From: Nostoc foliaceum FACHB-393
GTDB lineage: Bacteria; Cyanobacteriota; Cyanobacteriia; Cyanobacteriales; Nostocaceae
Reading direction: 5' to 3'
Length of the DNA stretch: 64,000 nt
NCBI RefSeq assembly: GCF_014698505.1
Contig: NZ_JACJTD010000017.1
Coordinates: 62,001 to 126,000 of the forward strand
Under the pieces are notes generated by a model. That model was given only the letters and a program-made list of their open reading frames with translations, was not told the origin of the DNA and did no database searches. This document shows, one piece after another, positions 6,671 to 15,828 of the stretch. Each line of letters opens with the position of its first letter. Within the stretch, counting starts at the first letter, position 1. The position numbers were made by a program, and so were the translations under genes.

Positions 6671-7852
6671 ATGAAAATTATCAAACCCATCACTAATTGG
6701 TTAGAAACCCGCGCCAGTGCCCCTGCTTATGGCGGTTGGGTACTAGCAGCAACGGCTATTTGTTTTTTTGGCGCAGGTATCAATACTATGGCTGGTTGGC
6801 TATACGCCATTAGCGGCATCAGTTTTGCCCTTTTGGGTGTAGCAGCCATCTTACCGCCGCGATCGCTCACAGGTCTATCTATCACCCGCCGTCCCATACA
6901 ACCTGTGTCAGCTGGCGACGATCTCACTGTGGAATTAGAAATCTGCAATCAGACACAACAGCCTGTAAGCTTATTGCAAGTTGAAGATATACTGCCCTTC
7001 GTCTTAGGGAAACCAGTACAAAAGGCAATCGAAACAATTCCTAGCCAAGGTAGTTACCGTTGGGTATATTACCACCCGACTCAGCGCCGGGGCGTTTATC
7101 GCTGGCATACAGTCGAACTGGGTTCTGGTGCGCCTTTGGGATTGTTCTGGTGTCGCCGTCAGCGTGATTGTGCTGCCACAGCGATCGTCTATCCCACAGT
7201 GTTACCCTTGGCTACCTGCCCCTTAATAGACGAAATGGGGCAAGAAGAGAGCAAAAGGGGCGATCCTCGTGGTAGACCCTTGCAGACAGCGACAACCGGG
7301 CTGGTGCGATCGCTCCGTCCCTACCGCATCGGAGATCCCACCCGTCTGATTCACTGGCGAACTAGCGCCCGCTATGGCGAATTAAGGGTGCGGGAGTTAG
7401 AAATGGTTACAGGTGGACAAGAAATAGTTATTGCCCTTGACAGTGCTAGCAATTGGGAAGAAGAAAACTTTGAACAAGCAGTAATTGCCGCAGCATCGCT
7501 GTACTTTTATGCACAGCAACAGCAATTACAGGTGCAACTGTGGACAGCATCAACAAATTTAATTAAAGGCGATCGCTTTGTTTTAGAAACCTTAGCAGCA
7601 ACCGCAGCCTTAGAAGATGCCAGTTCAGTAGTTCCTAAAAGCTATCCCTTGATTTGGCTGACTCAAAACCCCCTGAGCCTTTCTACTCTTCCTCAAGGTA
7701 GTCGTTGGGTTTTGTGGCCAAATATCTCCTCACCAGTAGAACCAGAGGTAATCAATTGGGAACACCCTGGTATAGTTTTGCAAAGCGATGTCTCCGACGG
7801 GCTACTCCTACGCGCTCTGCAACCCCAACTACAAAAAACATTACATTCATAA
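6671..7852 (+). CDS. DUF58 domain membrane protein
   Basis: 393 residues. Two hydrophobic segments at about 20-42 and 45-63 are followed by a beta-rich region and the DUF58 signature LVRSLRPYRIGDPTRLIHWR with TSARYGELRVRELE at about 213-245. After that comes a von Willebrand A-like region with VIALDSAS. DUF58 proteins usually accompany MoxR ATPases and transglutaminase-like proteins. Neither is in this window, so it is a stand-alone gene here. Start ATG follows AAAGAAAC, a weak ribosome binding site. Function uncertain. Confidence 0.85.
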   Translation: MKIIKPITNWLETRASAPAYGGWVLAATAICFFGAGINTMAGWLYAISGISFALLGVAAILPPRSLTGLSITRRPIQPVSAGDDLTVELEICNQTQQPVSLLQVEDILPFVLGKPVQKAIETIPSQGSYRWVYYHPTQRRGVYRWHTVELGSGAPLGLFWCRRQRDCAATAIVYPTVLPLATCPLIDEMGQEESKRGDPRGRPLQTATTGLVRSLRPYRIGDPTRLIHWRTSARYGELRVRELEMVTGGQEIVIALDSASNWEEENFEQAVIAAASLYFYAQQQQLQVQLWTASTNLIKGDRFVLETLAATAALEDASSVVPKSYPLIWLTQNPLSLSTLPQGSRWVLWPNISSPVEPEVINWEHPGIVLQSDVSDGLLLRALQPQLQKTLHS

Positions 7853-8050
7853 ATCAATTCAAATTTTATAATTTCAAAAGACTGCTGACAAGTTAAGCTT
7901 CTGCAATTTCTTAGATTTTGTCTGATCCCAGCACACCGGACATATCAGCTTTTGAGCAAAGGTAAAACAATTTGAGCAGGTAAGGTTGGGGATATACACC
8001 CAGTAATCCCCTAGTGAGGCTGAGGTACAATGCAAAGAAATATTTAAATT

Positions 8051-8425
8051 ATGAGCGACATGATCACATCAGAACTTAACACAAAATCCAGCGATAAAAG
8101 CCTAGAGGCAATGCGGCATTTTTCCGAGCAATACGCCAAACGGACTGGAACATACTTCTGTTCTGAACCTTCTGTTACCGCAGTTGTGATTGAAGGACTA
8201 GCCAAACATAAAGACGAACTAGGTGCGCCTTTATGTCCCTGTCGCCATTACGAAGACAAAGAGGCTGAAGTTCACGCCACCTATTGGAACTGTCCCTGTG
8301 TGCCAATGAGAGAACGCAAAGAGTGCCATTGTATGTTGTTCCTCACCCCTGACAACGAGTTTGCTGGAGAACAGCAAGAAATCTCTCTCGAAACAATTAA
8401 AGAAGTACGAGACAGCATGGGATGA
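8051..8425 (+). CDS. ftrC: Ferredoxin-thioredoxin reductase, catalytic subunit
   Basis: 124 residues. It has the characteristic cysteine pattern CPC-x16-CPC-x8-CHC (C62, C64, C81, C83, C92, C94) plus C37. These ligate the 4Fe-4S cluster and form the redox-active disulfide. The enzyme takes electrons from photosystem I-reduced ferredoxin to reduce thioredoxins, linking light to Calvin-cycle regulation. The variable subunit (FtrV) is not in the window. The stop overlaps the next gene (ATGA), implying translational coupling. Confidence 0.96.
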   Translation: MSDMITSELNTKSSDKSLEAMRHFSEQYAKRTGTYFCSEPSVTAVVIEGLAKHKDELGAPLCPCRHYEDKEAEVHATYWNCPCVPMRERKECHCMLFLTPDNEFAGEQQEISLETIKEVRDSMG

Positions 8426-8814
8426 GCGAAACCATCCCCCAAGAGTTTTGGCAAGGCGTAGAACAGTTCAATTCTGGTCAGTTCTACGCCTGTCATGACA
8501 CTTTAGAGGCTTTGTGGATTGAAGCTGGCGAACCGGAAAAAACCTTTTATCAAGGCATTCTCCAAATTTCTGTGGCGCTGTATCATTTAGAGAATCGAAA
8601 CTGGCGAGGTGCAGTAATTCTACTCGGAGAAGGCGGCAATCGCTTGCGGCGTTACCCATCTAGTTACAGTGGCATTGATGTAGATGAGCTATTGAGTCAG
8701 AGCGCAGCATTGTTGACGAGATTACAACAAATAGGGCAAGACTTGATTGCCGCTGGTGATCTGGGTGAAAATCAAGTTTTATCTTTGCCTAGAATTGTGC
8801 TGACTACTGATTAG
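8422..8814 (+). CDS. DUF309 domain protein
   Basis: 130 residues, all-helical. The DUF309 motif is present: GVEQFNSGQFYACHDTLEAL, then YQGILQISVALYHLENRNWRG. The conserved histidine in CHDTLE suggests metal binding, but no reaction is known. It overlaps ftrC by four bases and so is co-translated with it. Full length for the family. Confidence 0.88.
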   Translation: MSETIPQEFWQGVEQFNSGQFYACHDTLEALWIEAGEPEKTFYQGILQISVALYHLENRNWRGAVILLGEGGNRLRRYPSSYSGIDVDELLSQSAALLTRLQQIGQDLIAAGDLGENQVLSLPRIVLTTD

Positions 8815-8854
8815 ACATTTGGTGAAATTAATTATGCATTTCCCGAAATCCTTG

Positions 8855-8882
8855 GTAGGCACAATTCATGAATTGTGCCTAC
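8855..8882. repeat. Perfect 28-bp palindrome
   Basis: GTAGGCACAATTCA and its exact reverse complement meet with no loop. The same kind of palindrome (GGCACAATTCATGAATTGTG core) recurs between cyanobacterial genes, so it is probably a dispersed repeat. It could also act as a terminator for the ftrC-DUF309 pair, though no T-run follows. Confidence 0.85.
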
Positions 8883-9047
8883 GTCATTTTCATCGAGATG
8901 GCAATTTCCTGAAACCTTGAGGTTGGGGGTAGCGTCACTATTTCAGCCAGTAGTTATCGGAAATCACTCCAGATTGTATATTTCATATCTGGATCAAGTA
9001 CTTGAGATAATTAGAATGCAAACTGAAATCCTAAATCCCTAATTGCT

Positions 9048-9545
9048 ATGATGCCCTGCTATCAATTGCCCATATCCCAAATGCGTCGCTTTGGATTAGC
9101 TTTAATGCTGCCAGCGGCACTCTTGGGCGCTTTTGTCTTCCCTACTCAACTGCAAACCGCTACTGCACAAACATCTGGAGGAAATCGACCCCTCACTATC
9201 CGCGCTGATGTGCAAGAATATGATGCCAATAATCAAGTAATTACCGCTCGCGGTAACGTGCAAATGTTGTATCCTTCTCGTCAACTTCAGGCAACATCTG
9301 CCCAAGCACAGTACTTTAGTAAGGAACGCCGAATTGATTTCAGTGGCAACGTCTATATTTTGCAACAGGGCGGTAACAGTATCCGAGCAGAGAAGGTAAC
9401 CTATTTAATTGACGAAGGGCGATTTGTTGCTTTACCCCAATCCAACCGTCAGGTAGAGTCCATCTACATGATCGAGGAATCAGACAATAATGGACAAACT
9501 GCGGCACCTGCCCCAAAGACACCACCTTTGAAGCCTTCTAATTAG
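9048..9545 (+). CDS. LptA/OstA-like periplasmic protein
   Basis: 165 residues with a signal peptide at about 1-41 (hydrophobic stretch FGLALMLPAALLGAFVF, cleavage near TATAQ). The mature part has the OstA/LptA beta-jellyroll pattern (IRADVQEYDANNQVITARGN, then LQATSAQAQYF and IDFSGNVYI). LptA forms the periplasmic bridge for lipopolysaccharide transport. It is followed 30 bases later by an LptB-type ATPase and then an LptF/G-type permease, which supports the assignment. The C-terminal tail is proline-rich. Confidence 0.85.
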   Translation: MMPCYQLPISQMRRFGLALMLPAALLGAFVFPTQLQTATAQTSGGNRPLTIRADVQEYDANNQVITARGNVQMLYPSRQLQATSAQAQYFSKERRIDFSGNVYILQQGGNSIRAEKVTYLIDEGRFVALPQSNRQVESIYMIEESDNNGQTAAPAPKTPPLKPSN

Positions 9546-9575
9546 CATTTACCACTAAGAAAGGGTGCCTCTAGC

Positions 9576-10304
9576 GTGAAAATTGTTTTAGAGAATATTC
9601 ACAAATCTTACGGCAAGCGAGTAATTGTCAATCGTGTTAATCTTTCTGTTGCTCAGGGCGAAGTCGTTGGTTTACTAGGCCCCAATGGGGCTGGTAAAAC
9701 GACGACCTTTTACATTGCCACAGGTTTAGAAAAACCCAATCAAGGAAAAGTCTGGCTGGGTAATCTGGACGTTACAGGAATGCCAATGCACAAAAGAGCA
9801 CGACTGGGTATTGGCTATCTAGCACAAGAACCAAGTATTTTTCGCCAACTCTCGGTACAGGATAATATTCTGTTGGTGCTAGAGCAAACGAATGTGCCAC
9901 GATGGGAGTGGTCAAGACGACTCACAACTTTACTGCGGGAGTTTCGGTTGGAAAAATTAGCCAATAGCAAAGGAATTCAACTATCTGGTGGTGAGCGCCG
10001 ACGGACGGAATTAGCCAGGTCTTTAGCTGCTGGACAAGAAGGGCCAAAATTTTTACTTTTGGATGAACCATTTGCTGGCGTTGATCCGATCGCAGTCTCA
10101 GAAATTCAGCAAATTGTCGCACAACTACGCGATCGCGGCATGGGAATCTTAATTACAGATCATAATGTCCGCGAAACCCTCGCCATCACCGATCGCGCCT
10201 ACATCATGCGCGAAGGACAAATTCTTGCTTTTGGCGGTGCTGACGAACTCTACAGCAATCCCCTAGTACGGCAATATTATTTAGGGGATAATTTTCAAGT
10301 CTAA
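9576..10304 (+). CDS. lptB: LPS export ABC transporter ATP-binding protein
   Basis: 242 residues. Walker A GPNGAGKTT (35-43), signature LSGGERRR (about 136-143), Walker B FLLLDEP followed by FAGVDP, and the H-loop ITDHNVRETL are all intact. The FAGVDP and DHNVRETL wording is typical of LptB, which powers extraction of LPS from the inner membrane. It lies between the LptA-like and LptF/G-like genes. Start is an in-frame GTG preceded by AAGAAAGGG. Confidence 0.92.
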   Translation: MKIVLENIHKSYGKRVIVNRVNLSVAQGEVVGLLGPNGAGKTTTFYIATGLEKPNQGKVWLGNLDVTGMPMHKRARLGIGYLAQEPSIFRQLSVQDNILLVLEQTNVPRWEWSRRLTTLLREFRLEKLANSKGIQLSGGERRRTELARSLAAGQEGPKFLLLDEPFAGVDPIAVSEIQQIVAQLRDRGMGILITDHNVRETLAITDRAYIMREGQILAFGGADELYSNPLVRQYYLGDNFQV

Positions 10305-10465
10305 ATTAATAATTATTTAGTTAATAATTTCAAAGGCTATTTTTAATTTTCAAACATGAATTTATTAGTTAATTTTCAGGAATTTAAAATTTAATTTTGA
10401 TATTAAGTGCAGTAAATATACTTTGCTTTGCCAGGGTTGCCAATATTTAGCTTTTTAAGTTGCTT

Positions 10466-11641
10466 ATGATATCAAAGAAGCTTACGTCTTTCTACAGCCT
10501 CCATTCGCTGCTACCTTTTACGATCATGGATCGCTACCTTGCCAGCGAATTGGTAGCGCCGTTTTTCTTTGGTGTCGGAGCTTTTTCATCAATTGGTGTC
10601 ACTATTGATGCTGTCTTTGATCTAGTCAGAAAAATCGTAGAATCTGGGCTACCCATAGACATCGCCATTCAAGTTTTTTTGTTAAAGTTTCCCAACTTTA
10701 TCGTTTTAGCCTTCCCCATGTCTACGCTGCTGGCTACTTTGATGACCTACAGTCGTCTTTCTAGCGAAAGCGAATTAATTGCCCTACGTGGTTGTGGAGT
10801 CAGCGTCTATCGCATGGTGCTAACTGCTGTGATGTTGAGTCTTGTGGTTACAGGAATGACATTTGTGTTTAACGAACAAATTGCACCAGCAGCAAATTAC
10901 CAAGCGGCCATGACTTTAGACAAAGCCCTTAAATCAGATAAGCCAACTTTTAAACAGCAAAATATTTTCTATCCTGAATACCAGGATGTTACACAGCCAG
11001 ATGGCTCTAAGAATAGGATATTGACACGCTTGTTTTACGCCGACCAATTTGATGGTAAGCGGATGTCAGGTTTGACGATTATAGATCGCTCAACAAAAAA
11101 TCTGAATCAAATTGTGGTATCGGAATCTGCCCAGTGGAATGCTTCTCAAAATGTCTGGGATTTTTACAACGGTACTATCTATTTTGTCGCTGCCGATCGC
11201 TCTTATCGCAACATCGTCAGATTTGAACACCAACAACTGCAACTACCGCGCACGCCATTAAGTCTGGCAGAAAAAAGCCGAGACTATGGTGAGATGAATA
11301 TTTCTGAAGCGCTAGATCAACTAGAAGTGGAATATCTTGGTGGCGATCGCCAAAAAATTCGTAAACTCCAAGTGCGGATTCAACAAAAGATATCCTTACC
11401 TTTTGTATGTGTAGTTTTTGGCTTGGTAGGTGCAGCGATGGGAAGCATACCCCAACGAACTGGGAGAGGTACCAGCTTTGGGATTAGTGTCGTAGTTATT
11501 TTTTCGTACTACTTAATTTTCTTTATTAGTGGTGCGATCGCGCAAGCAGGTGTCCTCTCTCCCTTTATGGGGGCTTGGTTGCCCAACTTTCTTTTTTTGG
11601 GAATAGGTCTATTTTTATTGATGCGAGTTGCCAAACGATGA
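10466..11641 (+). CDS. LptF/LptG family permease
   Basis: About 391 residues. Hydrophobic segments flank a periplasmic beta-jellyroll region: three in the first 140 residues (APFFFGVGAFSSIGV, FIVLAFPMSTLLATLM, VMLSLVVTGMTFVF) and three after residue 310. This is the YjgP/YjgQ (LptF/G) layout. Cyanobacteria often have a single such permease serving LptB. I took the first ATG; a later ATG at 10526 (MDRYLASEL) is an equally plausible start, since similarity to family members as I recall them begins there. A 155-base AT-rich gap separates it from lptB. Confidence 0.87.
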   Translation: MISKKLTSFYSLHSLLPFTIMDRYLASELVAPFFFGVGAFSSIGVTIDAVFDLVRKIVESGLPIDIAIQVFLLKFPNFIVLAFPMSTLLATLMTYSRLSSESELIALRGCGVSVYRMVLTAVMLSLVVTGMTFVFNEQIAPAANYQAAMTLDKALKSDKPTFKQQNIFYPEYQDVTQPDGSKNRILTRLFYADQFDGKRMSGLTIIDRSTKNLNQIVVSESAQWNASQNVWDFYNGTIYFVAADRSYRNIVRFEHQQLQLPRTPLSLAEKSRDYGEMNISEALDQLEVEYLGGDRQKIRKLQVRIQQKISLPFVCVVFGLVGAAMGSIPQRTGRGTSFGISVVVIFSYYLIFFISGAIAQAGVLSPFMGAWLPNFLFLGIGLFLLMRVAKR

Positions 11642-11724
11642 GCGGGATAAGGGGGATGAGGAGAATATTACTTTTGCTTCCCCTGCTTCCCCTGCCCCCT
11701 GCTCTCCTCATCCCCACACTTCAA

Positions 11725-12345
11725 TTACGGATGATAATTTCGACATTCCGGTGCATCTGGGTTTTCCTTACAATATTCTTCAAAAGAGACTTTGGCTGAT
11801 ACCATACCCTCAGCTTTCTGATGAGCGGCTTCTGCTTGAAGTTCTTCTACCTCATCCCAAGCGGCTGCACAAGCTTTAGAATAAGCACCTTGTTCGGTGC
11901 AAATAGCCCGAGACTGCTCAATGGCTTTTTGAATTCTCTCCTCCAGAAGTAGAGCTTTTGGCGCTTCCACAAAGTCACTTTTGGTTAAAATGTCGGTAAT
12001 CGAGATGATGCCCAACAGTTTCCCTTGAATTACAGGCGCTCGATGAATACCAGTGTTAGCAAATAACCGCGCTACATATTCCACACTCAAATCAGGATTG
12101 ACCACAATGCAGGGCTTGCTCATAATTTCGTAAACCCTCACTTGCTTTGGGTCTTTACCGTAAGCTGTTACCTTATAGACAATATCCGTTTCTGTGACAA
12201 TGCCATAAGCATCATTCTCATGGCGATGATCCACAACCAGCGCCCGCAGTTTTTTTTCCTTCATCAGCCCCACTGCTTCAGCAACAGTCGCCGAACCGCG
12301 AATGGTAACTACATCTTTGGTCATGATATCTTCAGCTTTCATCAT
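11725..12345 (-). CDS. CBS-CP12 fusion protein
   Basis: 206 residues from the chosen ATG, which has AGGAG nine bases upstream; a longer reading frame exists but lacks such a site. Residues 1-125 are two CBS repeats (KAEDIMTKDVVTI; VYEIMSKPCIVV), which bind adenylates. Residues about 145-206 are a CP12 module with the core AAWDEVEELQAE and both Cys pairs (C149/C159 and C192/C201). CP12 bridges GAPDH and phosphoribulokinase to switch off the Calvin cycle when oxidised. CBS-CP12 fusions are a known cyanobacterial class thought to add nucleotide sensing. With ftrC and rpiA nearby, the region is rich in carbon-metabolism genes, though not one operon. Confidence 0.92.
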   Translation of the reverse strand: MMKAEDIMTKDVVTIRGSATVAEAVGLMKEKKLRALVVDHRHENDAYGIVTETDIVYKVTAYGKDPKQVRVYEIMSKPCIVVNPDLSVEYVARLFANTGIHRAPVIQGKLLGIISITDILTKSDFVEAPKALLLEERIQKAIEQSRAICTEQGAYSKACAAAWDEVEELQAEAAHQKAEGMVSAKVSFEEYCKENPDAPECRNYHP

Positions 12346-12777
12346 TGCTGTAGTCTCCTGGTTAATAGTACGGTGCAACACAGTGACCTCAGAGGCGTAT
12401 CGAATCATTGCAGCGCACAGTTTAGTTTGCTAACTAGAAAGTAAAAAAGTTGAACTTTTGTCCAGCTACAACAATAAATTAGACCAATTGTCAAGTTCTG
12501 ATGTTATCCAATGTGACCGATACCCAAAAAATAACCATAAATTCCCAGAACTTTCTAAAAAATCTTGCCAAATAGACTCCAGCCACTAAAAAGTAAATTT
12601 TTGACTACTACATGTCTATTGGTAATGACTAATAACTGATGGAGAAGTTAGGATAAAACCAGCATTCCAACTTCAGATGAGATATTTCCTGTTGAGGAAA
12701 GCAAAAGCATTGAATAGCAACGCCTTCATCTTCCGTCAAGTTTTCCCGATTTCGAGTAAATTTCAATTACCAATCCC
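12346..12777. other. Intergenic region between divergent genes
   Basis: Divergent gap carrying the leader of the CBS-CP12 gene (AGGAG at its start) and the upstream region of the rightward gene. I see no open frame, hairpin or recognised repeat that I would call. Confidence 0.5.
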
Positions 12778-14028
12778 ATGCCAAATCGTCATTATCCTCC
12801 CGCCTACTTACGCTATCTCAAAGCCAGGTTATGGAATCTAGGACGACCTGGTTTTTGGGGCACTGCAATTTTTTTATCTGTAGTCGGGCTAGTAACTTGG
12901 GAATACTGGTCAAACCCAGATATTTTCGTTTATAAGCAAAAAAGCCAAGTTGCTTCACAAAAGCCTGCTAATTCCTCGCTGTCAGAAGAAAACAAAGCCA
13001 TTGCAGCAGATATTGATAACCTACCAGTTTTATTTAATGACTTTGAGCAAGCAACCCTCTCAGTAACGGCAAATACCCCCAAGGAAAATACTGAAGCAGA
13101 AAAGAGCAAAAACTTATTAAAGGATGTAATTAACAAACAAAAGTCTGCTACTGATACCAAATTAAATCCTGGTTTAGGCGTTAATGGCGATACCTCCCCA
13201 TCTGCCAACAATCCCTTTGTTGTACAAACAGAAAATTTATTGCGGACTGGGACGGTTGATAGTAGTAGCCAGTTTCTAGGCTTCAATTCCTTAACTGCGG
13301 CATCTGAAGCAACAGGGGGGAAACAAACGTCTTCTAACCTGGGTATTGGATTAACTAATCAAACCAATAAGAATCAAAATTCCCTGTCTATCAGCCCTCT
13401 GCAAGCGGCGCTAAACCAATCGACAAACCAGAAATTGTCTAGCTTTAATGGTACTGTAACTCAGACAAATGCCTTGGGCCAAGTCTCTGACCCAGGAGCA
13501 ACGCTAATGTCACCCATCAACAGTTTACCCAGTCAGAATTCTCTACCAAGTACTGGCTTAACTGCTGGGACAGGCTACACATCAACGGGTACGAACTTGC
13601 CACAAAATCCCTACAGTAATTTAAATAACGGTCAGGTATTGCCTAGTAATGGATTAACTACTGGTACAGGTTATACATCAACAGGTACAAACTTACCGCA
13701 AAATCCCTACAACAATTTAAATAACGGTCAGGTAGTGCCTAATTTAGCACCAGTGACACCCCCAGCTACCTCTGCCGCACCAAGTAATATTTCACCTTAC
13801 TCTAGTCAAAGTCAAGGCGTTGTCACACCCACAAACCCTGCGGCAAATGGGAATTATGGGTTGCAGCAACCGATGCAACCACCACAATCTACTTATGGAA
13901 ATTATGGGTTGCAGCAACCGACGCAACCACCACAATCTAATAATTATGTGTTACAGCAACCAACACAGTCTAATTCCTTATATCTTCGCCAGATTCGAGA
14001 CAAGTATAGAGATTCTGGTCAAAGGTGA
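12778..14028 (+). CDS. Single-span membrane protein with low-complexity Gln/Asn/Pro tail
   Basis: 416 residues. A basic N terminus (RYLKARLWNLGRPG) is followed by one hydrophobic segment at about 24-43. The rest is low-complexity, rich in Ser, Asn, Thr, Gln and Pro. Two near-identical 31-residue repeats occur at about 261-322, beginning GLTAGTGYTSTGTNLPQNPY and GLTTGTGYTSTGTNLPQNPY, then three copies of a short YGLQQP(M/T)QPPQS-like unit near the end. The tail probably lies in the periplasm. I do not recognise a domain. Tandem repeats of this type vary in number between strains. Confidence 0.75.
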   Translation: MPNRHYPPAYLRYLKARLWNLGRPGFWGTAIFLSVVGLVTWEYWSNPDIFVYKQKSQVASQKPANSSLSEENKAIAADIDNLPVLFNDFEQATLSVTANTPKENTEAEKSKNLLKDVINKQKSATDTKLNPGLGVNGDTSPSANNPFVVQTENLLRTGTVDSSSQFLGFNSLTAASEATGGKQTSSNLGIGLTNQTNKNQNSLSISPLQAALNQSTNQKLSSFNGTVTQTNALGQVSDPGATLMSPINSLPSQNSLPSTGLTAGTGYTSTGTNLPQNPYSNLNNGQVLPSNGLTTGTGYTSTGTNLPQNPYNNLNNGQVVPNLAPVTPPATSAAPSNISPYSSQSQGVVTPTNPAANGNYGLQQPMQPPQSTYGNYGLQQPTQPPQSNNYVLQQPTQSNSLYLRQIRDKYRDSGQR

Positions 14029-14058
14029 TTTTAAGCATCTTAACTGGATAAAGTCTAG

Positions 14059-14751
14059 CTAAGGTGATTGTGGGCTATTTGGAATAATCGGAACTTCTGG
14101 TGTTTCGGGTTGTTGCTGTTGTCGTTGCAAATATCTGCTCAATACATAAGCCATATCCCCACGGGTTACAGGTTTTAATGGGGAAATATTACCTTGAGCA
14201 TCTGTGTTGAGAAATCCCTCAGTGGCTACTGTAGCGATCGCTTTTCTAGCCCAACTTGGGATAGACTTTTCATCTGGATATGAAGCCAGAATCTCATTAA
14301 CAGCCTCATCGGGAAACTGAAATACACCATAAGCCTGAGCGAAAATAGCAAGAGCTTCTGCCTTTGTCACCTTTTGGTTAGGAAAGAATTCATTGCCCCG
14401 ATAGCCTTTCATGATGTCAGTTTTCAAGACTGTCTGTATATCATTAAACGCCCAATGAGAACGAGGAACATCTGGAATAGCTAAATTTTCTTTGCTCACA
14501 GCTTGTCTTTTATTTAGCCCAAATGCTTTCACCATAATTGACGCTAATTCGGCCCTACTCAGTAACCTTTCTGGATAAAACTTGCCATCGGAAAAGTTTG
14601 TCATCCATTTGACAGCAGTTACTTGTTGAATAGAATCAGATGGAACTCCAGAAGTAGTTTCTAGCGCTTGAGTCTGAGCAATTGCTGGTAAGTTTTGTAG
14701 TAGTGCTACTAAAGATAGAGTAATTGAAAGCTGACGCATCACCATAACCAC
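14059..14751 (-). CDS. SLH-domain protein with signal peptide
   Basis: 230 residues. A signal peptide covers about residues 1-25 (LSITLSLVALLQNLPAIAQ). Three S-layer homology-like units follow (FSDGKFYPERLLSRAELASI; SHWAFNDIQTVLKTDIMKGY with KVTKAEALAIFAQAYG; SWARKAIATVATEGFLN with PVTRGDMAYVLSRYL). SLH domains bind peptidoglycan-linked polymers. No porin barrel follows, so it is a small stand-alone SLH protein. Several ATGs cluster at the start, and the fifth codon is an alternative. It converges with the upstream gene with 30 bases between stops. Confidence 0.85.
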   Translation of the reverse strand: MVMVMRQLSITLSLVALLQNLPAIAQTQALETTSGVPSDSIQQVTAVKWMTNFSDGKFYPERLLSRAELASIMVKAFGLNKRQAVSKENLAIPDVPRSHWAFNDIQTVLKTDIMKGYRGNEFFPNQKVTKAEALAIFAQAYGVFQFPDEAVNEILASYPDEKSIPSWARKAIATVATEGFLNTDAQGNISPLKPVTRGDMAYVLSRYLQRQQQQPETPEVPIIPNSPQSP

Positions 14752-15000
14752 TTTTAGCTGCTAACGTGAATTTAAAAAACTACGTTACTGAGGTTAACGC
14801 AAAATTTAGTGTTCTTAATAACCTGTAACTCAGTTAGTGACGATTTTAGGCTGGGCAATGTTGCGTAGCTACGTAGGGTATTAGCTTGTTGCCATCATCA
14901 AGGAAGTAGAAATCAGCAAAAACTTGTTTTTTACCTTTCATCTTTTGATGTTATCTGCCCACTACTATGGACTATAGTCAGTTTTTCAGGAGTTTTGGCA

Positions 15001-15711
15001 ATGACCGCAGCAGCAGATCCCATAAAGTTGATGAAGCAAGAAGTTGGCAAAGCCGCCGCAGCCCTGGTAAAATCTGGTTCCATCGTCGGGTTGGGTACCG
15101 GGTCAACTACAGCATATACGATTCAGTTTTTGGGCGATCGCCTCAAGTCTGGTGAACTTCAAGATATTATTGGTATACCTACCTCGTTTCAGTCAGAAGT
15201 GCTGGCGAAGCAATATGGTGTCCCTCTCGCCACCTTGGATGCAATTGACCACATCGATATTGCCATTGATGGCGCAGATGAAGTCGATCCGCAGAAGAAT
15301 TTGATTAAAGGCGGTGGTGCAGCACATACCCGCGAGAAAGTTGTAGACTACCTGGCAGAACAGTTTATCGTTGTGGTAGATAGTGGTAAGTTAGTAGACC
15401 GCTTAGGTTCTAGTTTCGCTGTGCCCGTAGAAGTGATTCCAATGGCAATTACTCCTGTAACCAATGCCATCAAAAAACTTGGTGGCAAACCAGAACTCCG
15501 CATGGGTGTTAAAAAAGCTGGCCCAGTAATCACCGACCAAGGCAATTTTGTTTTAGATGTCAGATTTGACTCTATTGAAGATCCAGTCAGCCTAGAAAAG
15601 ACATTGAATAACATTCCCGGCGTTCTGGAAAATGGTATTTTCGTTAACTGTGTCGATTTAGTTTTGATTGGTGAAGTCAAAGATGGTCAGCCATTAGTGC
15701 GGCAACTGTAA
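15001..15711 (+). CDS. rpiA: Ribose-5-phosphate isomerase A
   Basis: 236 residues. The family motifs [32 protein letters not shown] and REKVVDYL are intact. The enzyme interconverts ribose 5-phosphate and ribulose 5-phosphate in the pentose phosphate and Calvin cycles. I chose the ATG with AGGAG upstream (caggagttttggcaATG) rather than a TTG two codons earlier. A strong hairpin follows the stop. Single-gene unit. Confidence 0.96.
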   Translation: MTAAADPIKLMKQEVGKAAAALVKSGSIVGLGTGSTTAYTIQFLGDRLKSGELQDIIGIPTSFQSEVLAKQYGVPLATLDAIDHIDIAIDGADEVDPQKNLIKGGGAAHTREKVVDYLAEQFIVVVDSGKLVDRLGSSFAVPVEVIPMAITPVTNAIKKLGGKPELRMGVKKAGPVITDQGNFVLDVRFDSIEDPVSLEKTLNNIPGVLENGIFVNCVDLVLIGEVKDGQPLVRQL

Positions 15712-15720
15712 GAGTTCTAG

Positions 15721-15761
15721 ATTTTGGATTTTAGATGTCTCAGAAATCTAAAATCCAAAAT
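15721..15761. terminator. Hairpin after rpiA
   Basis: A perfect 16-bp stem (ATTTTGGATTTTAGAT and its complement) with a 9-base loop lies ten bases after the rpiA stop. No long T-run follows, so it may be a repeat-derived structure as well as a terminator. Confidence 0.65.
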
Positions 15762-15828
15762 TAAGCAACATATCCAAGCTTGTGCCTCGATTACTTTTAA
15801 GACAGTCGCTACAAACTAGTACTGAGCG

